Position numbers and translations under genes: made by a program
The notes under the pieces: model-generated
The model's input: only the letters and a program-made list of their open reading frames with translations
What the model was told of the DNA's origin: nothing
Database searches by the model: none
Source: Catenaria anguillulae PL171
Lineage: Eukaryota > Blastocladiomycota > Blastocladiomycetes > Blastocladiales > Catenariaceae
Length of the DNA stretch: 64,000 nucleotides
NCBI GenBank assembly: GCA_002102555.1
Contig: MCFL01000049.1
Coordinates: forward strand, 1 to 64,000
Direction: 5' to 3'
Part shown: positions 48,353 to 58,912 of the stretch, piece after piece
How positions within the stretch are numbered: the first letter of the stretch is position 1
How the letters are laid out: the number at the start of each line of letters is the position of its first letter

Positions 48353-49654
48353 ATGTTCTCGCTCAAACCCACCTCCATCCTTCTTGCCCTGGTGGCCGCA
48401 CTTCAACTCGCGTCGATCGCGGAATCCCACTCGCGTCTGCTCGAACCCCGTGCTCGCAATGGCGGCTTTATCGGCGCTTTTGACAACTTTGTGTCGCCCG
48501 CCTGTGGCGGCGACGGCTCAAAGAACAATGCACGTCCTGCCGACGCGACGTACCGTCGTGGCCAGACGGTGCCGATTGTGTGGCCACGCAACAACCACGT
48601 ACGTCTTGTGTGCATTTGTCGTCCGCCATGACTTGCCTCTTCTCACCCTTGTCTCGACTTTCCCTCGGTAGCCTGGTGGTTTCATTTCGCTCAAAGTGGT
48701 CCCGTTCAACGGCCCGCAAACGCAAGCCGACTTTGATCGCAACATTATCCAATACGCCTGCCACGAGTCTGGGTGCAAGAGCGGATTTGCTGGCAATCCG
48801 CTCGCGGGCGACAACATGCCCGAAGACACTAACCGTTGCTCCACGCCTTTCACGGTTCCCACGTTCTTGGCTGACGGGCAGTACACGTTGCAGGTATGCC
48901 CGTTTTGAATCCACCACGGGTTTTGATCGCCTGCTGACTTCTTTTGTACGATGATTTTTGTTGTAGTGGCACTGGTATGGTGGCGGCTCCTTCTTTGGCG
49001 ACGTCAACCGCGGCCAAACCGACTACTACGGGTGCCACGATTTTACTGTTGCTGGCGGCTCAGCGTTCAATGCCGCGTCCAAGCCTCGGTGCCCAACGTT
49101 TATTGCTGGCGACGCACACAACCCAGCGTCATCTGGCCGGTGCAAGTTCTTTGGCACGGGCTCGGCGTTTTCGTGCCGCCCGGACGGATGCAGCGGATCG
49201 TACAAGGACGGGATTCCCAAGGCCCTCGAGCAATGCTTGGCGGCAAACGGCGGCGGAAACCCGACCCCGCCTCCTGCGCCGGCTCCGCAGCCTCCGGCAC
49301 CAGTGCCTCAACCTCCAACGCCGGCTCCTCAACCGCAGCCGCAGCCCACAGCCACAGCCCTCAACCCAACCCGCCGTCCAACTTTGAAAACCTGCAACGG
49401 TTCCAAGGCGCCCTCTTCAACGTACGTGCACCCGTCGTTCGTAACGTTGGCGGATCGCGGCCGTTTATTGTTCAACTGGCCAACGGCGAGGTGAACGGCA
49501 ACTTCAATGCAGTTCAGGAAGCACTTGGCGCAGTTGCGATGTGCAGGCCAACCTGTGTGCTAACCGCGTGAATGGCGCGGGCGGCAGGTTGGAGGGGAAG
49601 AGCGTTGGGGATTGCGATGGGCAGAGGAACGAGTGCAAGGCTTTGATTCGTTGA
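48353..49654 (+). CDS. Secreted LPMO-like copper protein with C-terminal Cys domain (frame broken near the 3' end)
   Basis: Homologue of 26467-27461. Exons are 48353-48598, 48672-48893 and 48967-49654. A signal peptide ends before His26 (HSRLLEPRARNGG). The second candidate copper His is in RNNHPGGF (split by intron 1 after the His). Then come IIQYACHESGCKSG, the strand DGQYTLQWHWYGG, and DYYGCHDF. A Pro-rich linker (bases 49250-49370) leads to a domain with the pattern FQGALFN ... CDVQANLCANRVNG ... VGDCDGQRNEC, which I know as a recurrent secreted fungal module. That domain is readable only after two -1 corrections, near 49360 and 49533; otherwise translation stops at 49494. Oxidative attack on a polysaccharide is inferred. 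Confidence 0.78.
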
Positions 49655-49770
49655 GTTGGACTTGAGAGTGGACCTTGCGCATCAGAATTGGTTTTTTATG
49701 TCCGATGGTTGACTTGTTCAGATCAGATGGATTACAGCTGTATACACAATACACGTTTGCAAGCGCACAA

Positions 49771-50543
49771 TCATGTACTGGTGATCCCAAGCGCAGAGAA
49801 TCCACCACCGCGTATGCCGTAACATGCGCTGCACATTTGAAAGCAAGTCCAAACAAGGATGAGCAGATGCGTGATGCACAGTCCAAGGTGGACGCTCGTG
49901 ACGCCGACCAGCTGGTCGTATGGATTGTTTGGCAAGTTTGGATCCGACGTGTAGAGCGCTGCTGCGGTTGCAGACACGATGGAAAAGTAGTTGAGGCAAG
50001 TAAAGAACGTTGCGATCCCCATGATGAGGAGCTGTATATTTGCAAAAGTGAGTGGTTTGCATCGTGACGAGCATGATCTTTGCAGCGCACCTTGACGATT
50101 AAACTGCCTATCCACCAGCCAACCATTTTACCGTCCCACATCCAAGGTCTCGCGGGCACACCGTCTCCGACCTCTTCCACACACCAGCTCACGACTGACC
50201 GCCAAATCCGACCTTGACCTATTCCGGTCTTGATATTGGCAACCGCCTTGTCAAACTGGATGAGCGCCATGGCCGTCTTCGTGCCGGCAAACCTGGCCCA
50301 TGCAAGCGAAACTGGAAATGAAAACAGAGCGGCTTGGATGCACATGGACAGAACAATCAGGTTCCGTCCAATTGCCTGTAGCGAGCGCGTGTACGAGGAC
50401 ACGGCGAGCGAAAAGGCCTGGGAACTTGACGTGTTGCTAACGAGGAGGTGATCACAGAGGCCGATGGCAATGGCATGGAGAGCCAAGTCGGCCGAGAGGA
50501 ACAAGGTGAGGAATGCCGAGGGCGCGTGCGTGTGGGCCGGCAT
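49771..50543 (-). CDS. Four-transmembrane protein, function unknown
   Basis: Two exons (50543-50091, 50031-49771) encode 237 residues. Four hydrophobic segments are visible: AFLTLFLSADLALHAIAIGL, IVLSMCIQAALFSFPVSLAW, the pair IGSLIVK/LLIMGIATFFTC split by the intron, and GLCITHLLILVWTCFQMC. A ~50-residue polar loop with KTGIGQGRIWRSV lies between TM2 and TM3. No signal peptide beyond the first TM and no family motif I recognise. It is tail-to-tail with the LPMO-like gene, 116 bases apart, and diverges from the U-box-rhomboid gene about 960 bases away. A tetraspan or small transporter-like protein is possible, but no function is assigned. Confidence 0.7.
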
Positions 50544-51503
50544 TTTTGTTGCGATACAGCTACATATTCGATCACATATACTTCGTTCTTCCGTTGGCCA
50601 TGAGTTGTTCGCCTTGAATGGGCTGAGAAAGAGCTGGAAGCATTCGAGAATAGTTCACAGCCACCTAAACGTTTTGTTCCCACAGCGCTTCCCACACCGA
50701 CAAGACGCCATATCTCAGTCTCTGCAAGAGCTCACCAAACCAGCCAATCAGGTAACGCAAGCAAAACAGCCTCTTGGCATGGGCATTACACAGGCTGTCG
50801 TTCAAACTGCGTTTCCTCAGCCTCTCTCCTCCCCGCTCCTCCTCCCTGGCGACTACATCTCGACTCGAATTGGCCGTCGCCGCCCAAGCGTCGCCTGTAT
50901 CCAACGTAGACCCGCCCGCGCCTCGCCATCCTCACACCCTAATCAGCATCGACCTGGCTGAACAATTGCCTTGAAAGAAAGCCGATTAGACCATTCTTCA
51001 TCCCCGCGAAGCGTATGTTGACATTCTCATTATGCACTCCGCATGCTTATCCCAAGACCATGGCGAACGTCGGCGATTGGCGATGCGCGGTGGCGTTGTC
51101 GGCGGCGCACTCGATGGCGTTTTTGAACTTGGATGGTGTGGAGTTGCAAGTCTCGGCGGAACGGGCTACGTGCACCGTCAAGCACAGCCAAAGGTCCATG
51201 GAACACAAAGTGCCAAGAGCCTCAGAGTCGCGGCGACGATATCTTCTGCCCTCGCCGGTAACACCCTCTGCCTCTGCGGCAACGGGACTTGGATCCAAGA
51301 ATGGAGCGCCGTGCGGTGCTGCGAGATCCGTGATGGCTCGGACGGACATACACTCCTCAAGTTGGCCACCCACCGTCGTCGTCCATACCATGACGCTATC
51401 GCCGTCCCCTCTGGCCCATCACCAACACACAAAGTCCCTGGATTGTCGCTCACAAACTCGATGCATGCCTTTCGCAGACTATCACAACGTACACTCACCC
51501 ACC
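50544..51503. other. Intergenic or 5' extension of the U-box-rhomboid gene
   Basis: About 960 bases. The frame of the downstream gene is open back to 51015, so an N-terminal extension of up to 163 residues is possible. However, its composition is Ser/Thr-rich with no conserved block, and Prp19-type U-boxes normally begin at the initiator Met. Nothing else was recognised. Confidence 0.45.
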
Positions 51504-53321
51504 ATGGCCACCTTCTTCTGCTCCCTCTCGGGCTCGCCCTGTGTCGACCCGGTTCTGTCGTCAACGGGCTACGTATTTGAGCGCCAAGTCATTCTTCAAC
51601 ACTTGGCCACCCACGGGCCCATCTGCCCCATATCCGGCCAATCCTTGACTCCCAACGACCTTTACGCACCAACCATTCCTTCGCTCATCCCAGCACCCGT
51701 CATGGTTCCGTCTGCGCCCAACTCGCCCGTCAACAATGGCCCGCCCTCGTTCCACATGTCACCCCAGCACCGCGCAACGAGCCCCGACCCGCTCACCGAA
51801 GCCGATGCCGTTGCTTTGGACCCGCGCCGCCTCTCGCATCACTCTGGCGGGCCCATTTCTGCGGCCTACTCGTCCTCGCCCGGCGCACACTCTGCTACCT
51901 TGTCGCACCATTCCATGTCGTACGCCCAACAGCCCGCACCGGGCGTGATTCCCGACGACGCGCCTATGGGCATCCCGCGTGTGCCCTCCACGTCGTCATT
52001 CCGCTCGGCTCGCCGCCAGTCACGCGTCCTCTCACATCGCAATTCCTGGCATGAGTCCACGTTTGACGAGCCCTCTGTTCCTTCGGCACCTTCACACCGC
52101 GAATCCGTCGCTCTCAATGCCCAGGTTGTCGATGACGCCGCGCTCGTCGACCAGCTTGCGTCCGAGGATTACCGATACTCTGCGGCACTTGCCAATGCTG
52201 GCGGGCAGACGAGCCACGATCGGCTGGTGGCGCAGGTGGCCAGCATGCCAACGTATCGGCCGTACTTTGTGTGGCTCGTCACGGCTCTGCAGACCGCCGG
52301 GCTGGTGTGGTCACTCGTTTGGAGTTATCAACGCACAGGGCAAGTGATTGCCACGCAACCCTTCAACTTTATGATTGGGCCCAGCGCTGACGTGTTGGTG
52401 CAGATGGGTGCCCGGTTCACGGGATGTATGCGTGATGTACCAAAGCTCATGCCCGATGGGACCGGCGAAGGCCTCGCGTGCATGATCCCGAATCCGCTGG
52501 GAAAATATCCGAATCTGGCGCCAGGGTCGCCAGACTTGTACACGTGTAACTGGGAGGTCATGTGTGGAGATTTGGCCGGATCCACGCAGCCAAGGGTCGC
52601 AAACCAATGGTTCCGGTTCGCCACCGCCATGTTTTTGCACGCCGGTGTAGTTCATTTTGCCATGAACATTTTGTTCCAGTGGACAGCCGTCAAGTCCCTC
52701 GAGCGCGACTGGGGCTGGTTCCGGATCGCTCCCGTTTATATTCTCGCCGGCCTGTTTGGCTTCATTTTCGGCGGCTCGTTCGCGGATGCATACTCGCCGT
52801 CGGTTGGGTGCTCGGGTGCCTTGTTTGGCATGGTGGCGTGCTTGCTCATTGACCACATTCAAAACTGGCGCATCATCCATCATCCGACCACGCAGCTGCT
52901 GCGCATGCTGTTTGTCATTATCATCACATTCTTCCTCGGGCTGTTCCCAGGCATCGACAACTTTTCGCATGTTGGCGGATTCATCATCGGCCTCCTGATG
53001 GGAATTGTGGTCATGCCCAACATCAACCTGTCGTTCTGCTCGGGCTCGCGCAAGGGCAAGCCAAGTCCAGAGGCAAAGCAGGATTCCGGGTTCGGGCGCG
53101 CGTGTTTCTCTGGGTACTCGACCGTGTCACTGATTGCACGCGCCGTATGCTTGATTGTGACGGTGGCGCTGTTTGTGGCCATGGTCCCGCTCTTTTATGG
53201 CGGCAATGCAGAGTCAAAGTGCTCGTGGTGCCACTACATTGATTGCTTGCCTGCGTTGGCGCCCGGCGGCCAGTGTGGGGCGCAAACCGTCGCGGTGACT
53301 CAGGTGACTCAGAAGCCGTAA
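51504..53321 (+). CDS. U-box-rhomboid fusion: putative ubiquitin-ligase-linked intramembrane protease
   Basis: A single uninterrupted frame of 605 residues. Residues 1-58 form a Prp19-type U-box: the first 14 residues MATFFCSLSGSPCV, then GYVFERQVILQHLATHG and CPISGQSLTPNDL, matching the usual start and core of Prp19. A Ser/Pro-rich linker (60-245) follows. From about 252 comes a rhomboid protease of the secretory type: a first TM (YFVWLVTALQTAGLVWSLVW), a luminal Cys-bearing loop, FLHAGVVHFAMNILFQW, and the catalytic GCSGALFG with Ser437 and SHVGGF with His489. Both catalytic residues are present, so it should be active, unlike Dsc2-type pseudoproteases. The role suggested is coupling membrane cleavage to ubiquitination, perhaps ER or Golgi quality control; this is inference. 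Confidence 0.88.
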   Translation: MATFFCSLSGSPCVDPVLSSTGYVFERQVILQHLATHGPICPISGQSLTPNDLYAPTIPSLIPAPVMVPSAPNSPVNNGPPSFHMSPQHRATSPDPLTEADAVALDPRRLSHHSGGPISAAYSSSPGAHSATLSHHSMSYAQQPAPGVIPDDAPMGIPRVPSTSSFRSARRQSRVLSHRNSWHESTFDEPSVPSAPSHRESVALNAQVVDDAALVDQLASEDYRYSAALANAGGQTSHDRLVAQVASMPTYRPYFVWLVTALQTAGLVWSLVWSYQRTGQVIATQPFNFMIGPSADVLVQMGARFTGCMRDVPKLMPDGTGEGLACMIPNPLGKYPNLAPGSPDLYTCNWEVMCGDLAGSTQPRVANQWFRFATAMFLHAGVVHFAMNILFQWTAVKSLERDWGWFRIAPVYILAGLFGFIFGGSFADAYSPSVGCSGALFGMVACLLIDHIQNWRIIHHPTTQLLRMLFVIIITFFLGLFPGIDNFSHVGGFIIGLLMGIVVMPNINLSFCSGSRKGKPSPEAKQDSGFGRACFSGYSTVSLIARAVCLIVTVALFVAMVPLFYGGNAESKCSWCHYIDCLPALAPGGQCGAQTVAVTQVTQKP

Positions 53322-53905
53322 GTGGCGTTGTGTGGTGATTGTGGTGCTGTTGGTTTTGGATCCTAGCCTAGCTTTTGTGCTCTTCTCGTACATACTGTTT
53401 TCATCCTTAGTTTCGTTCTCGCTTTTGGTCTTCTCGCACACATTTGTTCTTTTTTTTCTTCGTCCAACGGGTGTTTTTGCCAGATACACGATGCAGTCTC
53501 TTCGCTCCTTGTCTTTGGCCCATCTTTTGCATTTCCTTCGACATGGCGTGCCAAAAGTCACTTGTCCTCGCCTTTCCTCACCCTTGCTTTTGCTGGACCT
53601 TGTCACACTCCGACCACACACTTTTCATTCACTTGTGTTGCGCACGTTCCCTCCCCCCCCCCCCCCCCATTTCACCACCCATTCATTCTTCAATCGGCGA
53701 GTTTCTCAACATGTTTTGACTGTGCCACACATTTGGCTGCATACACACCACTTCTTTCACCACACCTTCGGCCTGACATACATATTAGGTAGTAGATGCC
53801 GGCCATTGAGAGAGTCAACAGAGCAGTAGAGCACGACGATACGAGGTCAAGACACTGCAATTGAAGCTCAATGTTTCTTTCACCCACGTCGCAGGTCCAG
53901 GCAAT
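53322..53905. other. Intergenic with a C15 run
   Basis: Pyrimidine-rich 3' flank of the U-box-rhomboid gene, with 15 consecutive C at 53653-53667. No gene was seen. Confidence 0.5.
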
Positions 53906-55242
53906 ATGCTTTCACAACTCGCTTCAATGCTTTCCTTGAACGTCCGCCCAATGGCTTGCCGCCAAGCGTTGGCCGTTGGCGGATCGCACTGGCACATCGC
54001 GACAACGGCAAGATGGAGGCCCATGTCCACCACATCAACCATTGTTACCAACCTGGTCTCGATCCCAACATCGACAACTGCCGTCTATGCCTCATCATAC
54101 GGTAATCCCTCGGACGTTCTCCGGTACGTCCTTTTCCTTTGTCTTTTCCTTCCGGTGTCTCGCACGCATGTTGTTCGTCAACCCGTCTCACACCTGCCCA
54201 TGGGCAACGGTAGTGTTGGTCGAGTCTCGCTTCCAGATCTCACTACGGCGGCCCCTGGAACCGTCCTTGTCCGGATGCTCGCCGCGCCCGTCAATCCATC
54301 TGACATTAACGCCATCCAGGGCGTGTACCCGATTCCGCTCGCCTTCACGGGCGAAAAGGGCATAGATGTGCCGGGGTTTGAAGGTGTGGGCCAGGTCGTT
54401 GCCATCCACTCATTGTCGGCAGCCAACGGCTTGCAACTGGGCGATCTCGTCATTCCTTCGGGCACTGTTCCGGGCACGTGGCGCCACCATCTTGTGCTGC
54501 CAGCTGCCAACCTGATTCCATTGAAGCGCGCCGACGATGCCCGTGCCTTGCCCATTTCGGCACTCGCCAACCTGTCCGTCAACCCGTGCACGGCGTTCCG
54601 CATGCTACAGGACTTTGCACCCAACATGCAACCGGGCGACGTTGTCGTGCAAAATGGCGGCAATTCGGCCGTCGGCCAATACGTTGCGCAGCTCGGGCAC
54701 TTGTGGGGCCTGCGTGTGATTTCCGTGGTGCGCGACCGTCCTGACTTTGATGTGCTGGCCGCCAAACTCAAAGCGCAAGGAGCTTACGAGGTGGTTCGGC
54801 CCAACGAACTGCGTCGCCTCGTGCACGCCAACAAGGACTCGTGGGGCTCCAGGATTCATTTGGCGCTCAACACGGTTGGCGGGCAGTCGGCCACCGACTT
54901 GTTACGCGTCTTGGCGGTAGGTGGAACCTTGGTCACATACGGCGGTATGTCCAAGGATCCGATTGCGGTGCCGACGGCGCCGCTCATTTTCAAGGACGTC
55001 CGGTTGCGTGGGTTTTGGATGTCCGAGTGGAAAAAGCGCGCGGACGAGCGCGAGTATCGGGCCATGTTGGACGAGTTGGTCGGGTATGTAGCAGAAAGCA
55101 AGATTCAGGCGCCCGAGTTTCAGGAGGTGGTTGTCAAGCAAGTGGAACATCTTCAGGCTGGCGAGCAGGAGAAAATTGTTGGCCGATTGCCGCAGCGGGA
55201 GGTGCGTTCTTGGGCAAGAAACAGCTGCTTGTGTTTCCATAG
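53906..55242 (+). CDS. ETR1: Mitochondrial trans-2-enoyl-CoA/ACP reductase, copy 1
   Basis: NADPH-dependent last step of mitochondrial type II fatty acid synthesis, feeding lipoate production. Exons 53906-54123 and 54214-55242. An Arg/Ser/Leu-rich presequence (MLSQLASMLSLNVRPMACRQ ... TTARWRPMST) points to mitochondria. Family motifs are MLAAPVNPSDINAIQGVYP with the catalytic-position Tyr, GFEGVGQVV, the nucleotide motif QNGGNSAVGQYVAQLG, and VVRDRPDFD. The frame moves by -1 at 55186-55188; adding one base turns the end into GGAFLGKKQLLVFP and gives 415 residues, matching the end of copy 2 (KKQLLVFQ). Copy 2 lies at 58913-60102, on the other side of TBCA and HIS7. Confidence 0.92.
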
Positions 55243-55529
55243 GTGAGTAGGTGGTCCAGTGAGTGTATCCTAAGCGTGTATTCAAGTTGCCTATGTTTTC
55301 CCCATCTCCCCACACCGTCGCCCCGTCCACCAGGGCCTTTCGTGTGTGAGCAGCTGGACGACTTTGCTCCTAATGTATGATATGCCGATCAGCGTTGTGC
55401 GCTTTGCCTTTGCCTCGAGGGCCCAACGCAAAAACATCAATACATAGTATGGAAAATCAATGCAACTTTCCATGCCGACAATTTTCACTTCAAGCAATAT
55501 TCTCTTGATCCTCTCAAAACTCTGTCATC

Positions 55530-56016
55530 ATGTCTGCCGAAGCCCGCCAACTCAAGATCAAGACCGGGGTCGTTAAGCGGTACAGCTTTGGTCCCGCCCT
55601 CTAGGCTGTGAATGAACTGACGAATCGTGTCTCCCATGGCCATACCACCTAGTCTTGCCAAGGAAATCACAATGTACCAAAAGGAAGCCGAGAAGCAGCA
55701 GGCGCGCATCCAAAACCTGATTGATACGGGTGCCGACGAGCACGATGTGCGCAAGCAAAAGGAAGTGTTGCAAGAGTCACTTGTCATGATCCCAGACACG
55801 CAGCGCCGTTTGCAGGAGGCCTTTGCTGATCTGGAGGAATTCACAGTATGTACCCAGTGTTGAACCACGTCACATCGAGACCGAGGGCTCACTTCTTGGG
55901 GCGGGGGGTCCGTCATTGTGTAGCAGACTGTGACTGATCTGAAAGAAACGCCAGAGTTTGAAGCCGCCAGCGCGATTCTTGAAGAAGCTCGCCCCCAGCT
56001 TTCCGCCGAGTACTGA
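55530..56016 (+). CDS. TBCA: Tubulin-specific chaperone A
   Basis: Cofactor A of tubulin folding, which captures beta-tubulin released from CCT. Three exons (55530-55579, 55653-55845, 55924-56016) give 111 residues, the family's normal length. MSAEARQLKIKTGVVKR spans the first splice junction and continues LAKEITMYQKEAEKQQARIQ. ILQESRMMIPDCQRR of the animal protein is mirrored by VLQESLVMIPDTQRRLQEAF. The protein should be an all-helical three-helix bundle. The acceptor of intron 2 could shift by three bases (TAG or CAG), changing one Gln. It sits 287 bases after the first ETR1 copy and converges on HIS7. Confidence 0.94.
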
Positions 56017-56200
56017 ACTTTGCAATGTTTGTCAGTCCCATCATTGTTATTCGTCGGGTTATGTTTGCTCACAATATACTTTCATACCACTCGACATTGT
56101 GTGTGACTGGGAAACGAGATTGGGTATGTTGGTAACAAAGGACGAACATGCATTGAAATCAAGTACACGACATTCACACCTCACGGTGCTTCGTTTGACT

Positions 56201-58029
56201 TCACACCAACCGAGTGGGCACACCGACTTCAGACAAGTATGTCTTGACGCTCGGAAGCGGCACCTCCTTGCGATGAAAGATGCCAGCCGCAAGTGCCGCA
56301 TCCGCATTAGTCGCTTCAAACACCTCCTCAAAGTGCTTGACATGGCCAGCACCCGAACTTGCCACCACGGGAATCTTGACAGCCTGCTTGACCATGGCTG
56401 TCAGCTCGAGATCAAACCCAGACTTGGACCCGTCGGTATCCATGCAATTCAACAAGACCTCGCCGGCACCCAAGTACTCACACGCAGTAACAAGCTGCAC
56501 CACATCCAGGTCGCGCGCCTCGCGACCGCCCTTGACCGTACACTCATACCAGCAGTATTGTTCGCCGTTCGGTCCCGCCTTGGCTGTGCGAATCGTGTGG
56601 TGCGTTGTCAAGCTCGGGTCGGCAACGTACACCCTGCGTGGATCAACAGACACAACCACGGCCTGAGCACCATACACGCGCGCAATCTGCTCAATGGCCG
56701 TCTTGCCCGCCTTTGCGGGCCACTGGCCATTAACTTTACCCGCCCACACCTGTTCGGCTGCATACACGGCATCCGATCCAATGCTCACCTTGTCTGCGCC
56801 GGCACGGAAGTACTCTGCCACGACATCCAACGCGCTCACGACCCTACCCGACGGCTCGACAATATCGCGGATACCGCCGCCAATGGTCAGCGGCACGAAA
56901 ATCGATTGCGAGGCACGTCGCAAGAGGTCGAGCATGGGCAAGTCAGCCACGGGGACGCTGCGGAACGACGTGATGTTGAGAAACGCAATTTCGTCTGCCC
57001 CTCGTCAAAGTAGTGGCGCGCGAGGTCCACGGGATCGCCCAGGTTGCGCACGTCGCCGGACGTGCCGTCGTCGGATTTTCGCGCACGTCGTACCCGTGGC
57101 CTTTGGTCACGACCAGCGCGCCAGCGTCGTTGGCGCGGATGTCAAGGCAGGCAATGATGCGTTTGGTGAGCTTGTCAGAAATGGCCGTCACGGATGTCGA
57201 GGATGAAGACGACGACGTGGATGGGAGCGAGGCCAGGAACGAGGTCGATGTGGCAGGAAGAGGCGCCACGGCAGTCGCGGTCGACAAGTACTTGCGAATG
57301 AGCTGGAGACCAGCAAGACCCGACTTTTCCGGGTGGAACTGCGTGGCGAAATGTTGCGGAACTGCACAGCGGCAACAAAGACTTGATCACCATAGCGAGT
57401 CGCAGAGAGCGTCACCTTGTTGAGCACATCAGCGTTGGCGTCGTCCCAAATGGCTGCAAACGAGTGCACAAAGTAGTAACTGGCGGCAGGGTCAATCAAA
57501 TCCGCCGCAGACGCATGCGCGCTGTTTGCAACAACGGTGCCATTCCAGCCCATATGCGGGACGACCTTGGAATCGCTCGAGAACTTTGTGATCGTGTAAG
57601 GAATGACTCCCAGGCCAGTCACGCCAGGGCTTTCCGTCGATGAAGCAAACAGTGATTGGAGACCGACGCAAATTCCAAAGAAAGGCTTGCCGAGCGCAGG
57701 TAGGCGAGCAGCGGGTCGACGAATCCTTTGGCACGGAGGCCGTCAATTGCTTGGCCAAAGGCGCCGACGCCGGGAAAGACGACAATCTGTTCAGAAGCAC
57801 AATTTTGACGTCAAGGACATTCATGGGAGGGACGGGAGGTGAGAGCGCGAGACACACGCACATCGGCCGTGGCAAAGTCTGCTTCAGAGCTGATGGGAAT
57901 CAGGTCAATGCCGGACGAGTGCTTGACGGCATTCACGAGCGAGCGGACGTTGCCCGCCCCGTAATCGAGAAGGTAGACCTTGGCAGAGGTGACCGGCATT
58001 GTCGTTGTGGCTGTTGCTGATGCGGTCAT
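56201..58029 (-). CDS. HIS7: Imidazole glycerol phosphate synthase HisHF (four single-base breaks)
   Basis: Bifunctional histidine-biosynthesis enzyme: a glutaminase and a cyclase producing IGP and AICAR. Exons 58029-57862 and 57786-56201. The glutamine amidotransferase half has LLDYGAGNVRSL, the nucleophile in GKPFFGICVGLQ, and TQFHPEKSG. The HisF half has IIACLDIRANDAG, VTKGHGYDV, ITSFRSVPVADLPML, TIGGGIRDI and VVSVDPRRVY. Four -1 breaks (57690, 57353, 57077, 56999) lie in a G2 (expected G3), C, A4 and G4 run on the coding strand; the first falls just before the active-site Cys. One base restored at each yields exactly 586 codons (585 residues; yeast 552). I therefore read the gene as intact in the organism. 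Confidence 0.93.
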
Positions 58030-58912
58030 TAGGAGGGCGGGGATGACAATAACTTGGGTGATGATTCTTTGCGATTATTCGTTCATGAGGCTCAGCGATG
58101 ACATCGCTAAGGTCATGGGCATTTACATAGACTAGCCGAGCTTTGTGGGAGCATGAGCATGACTGCGGGAGCAGTTCGGAATCGGGTGCAGACACGGAAG
58201 ATTTGGAAGCAATGACTGCTCATTGCACGTGATGAAAAGTGCACATTGAGACAATTGTTCGCAGATCCGATGCCTGAAACGTCCGTAACGTGTCCGCTGC
58301 CTCCGCCGGCAGTGTACTGTTCGTCCATTCCGTAGTATTAACGACCTGGAAGACTCGCCAGTCACCACTTGAGCGCTCTTCTACTTTGCGGTCGCCCTCC
58401 TCGCCTAGGATGACGTCAAACTTGCGCTATTGTACCTGCAAGGATCATTCATCAGCTCGGCTGCGGGTAGCAAGTAGCCCGAGATCCAGCCCTACTTCAG
58501 TCCCCTCTACTTGTGACAAGCGTTTGTGCGGGGGTGCATATGTAGTACCTACCGACGACCAGGACGACCACCTCGCTTCTCGTCATCTTTGCTTGATCCG
58601 ACGTTTCCGAAATGACCAAGCCACGTGCGAGACGTGAGACATCACACACGCGTCTCTGAGGCACCTGTCGCGTCACTTGAACGTTTGCACCATAATGAGA
58701 TGCTTACTCACGAACCAAATTTGCCGGTTCCCGCGACATCCCGAAGGTTCTCTCGCATGAGGAACCGAGTCCCACCCACACAAAGTCAGCCGTTGCATAC
58801 ATAAGGGTGGGCTGCCCCACGTCCTTCGCCCATACATGAGCTCACTAACAAGGACAGCATTTGCATGAACCAACCATTCGACCAACGACATTTCTCGAAA
58901 CCTGCCCTCACC
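58030..58912. other. Intergenic divergent promoter region
   Basis: About 880 bases between HIS7 and the second ETR1 copy. CACGTG hexamers occur near 58227 and 58623. A CATACATAAGG element near 58797 is a weak TATA candidate about 110 bases before the ETR1 start. No gene was seen. Confidence 0.4.
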
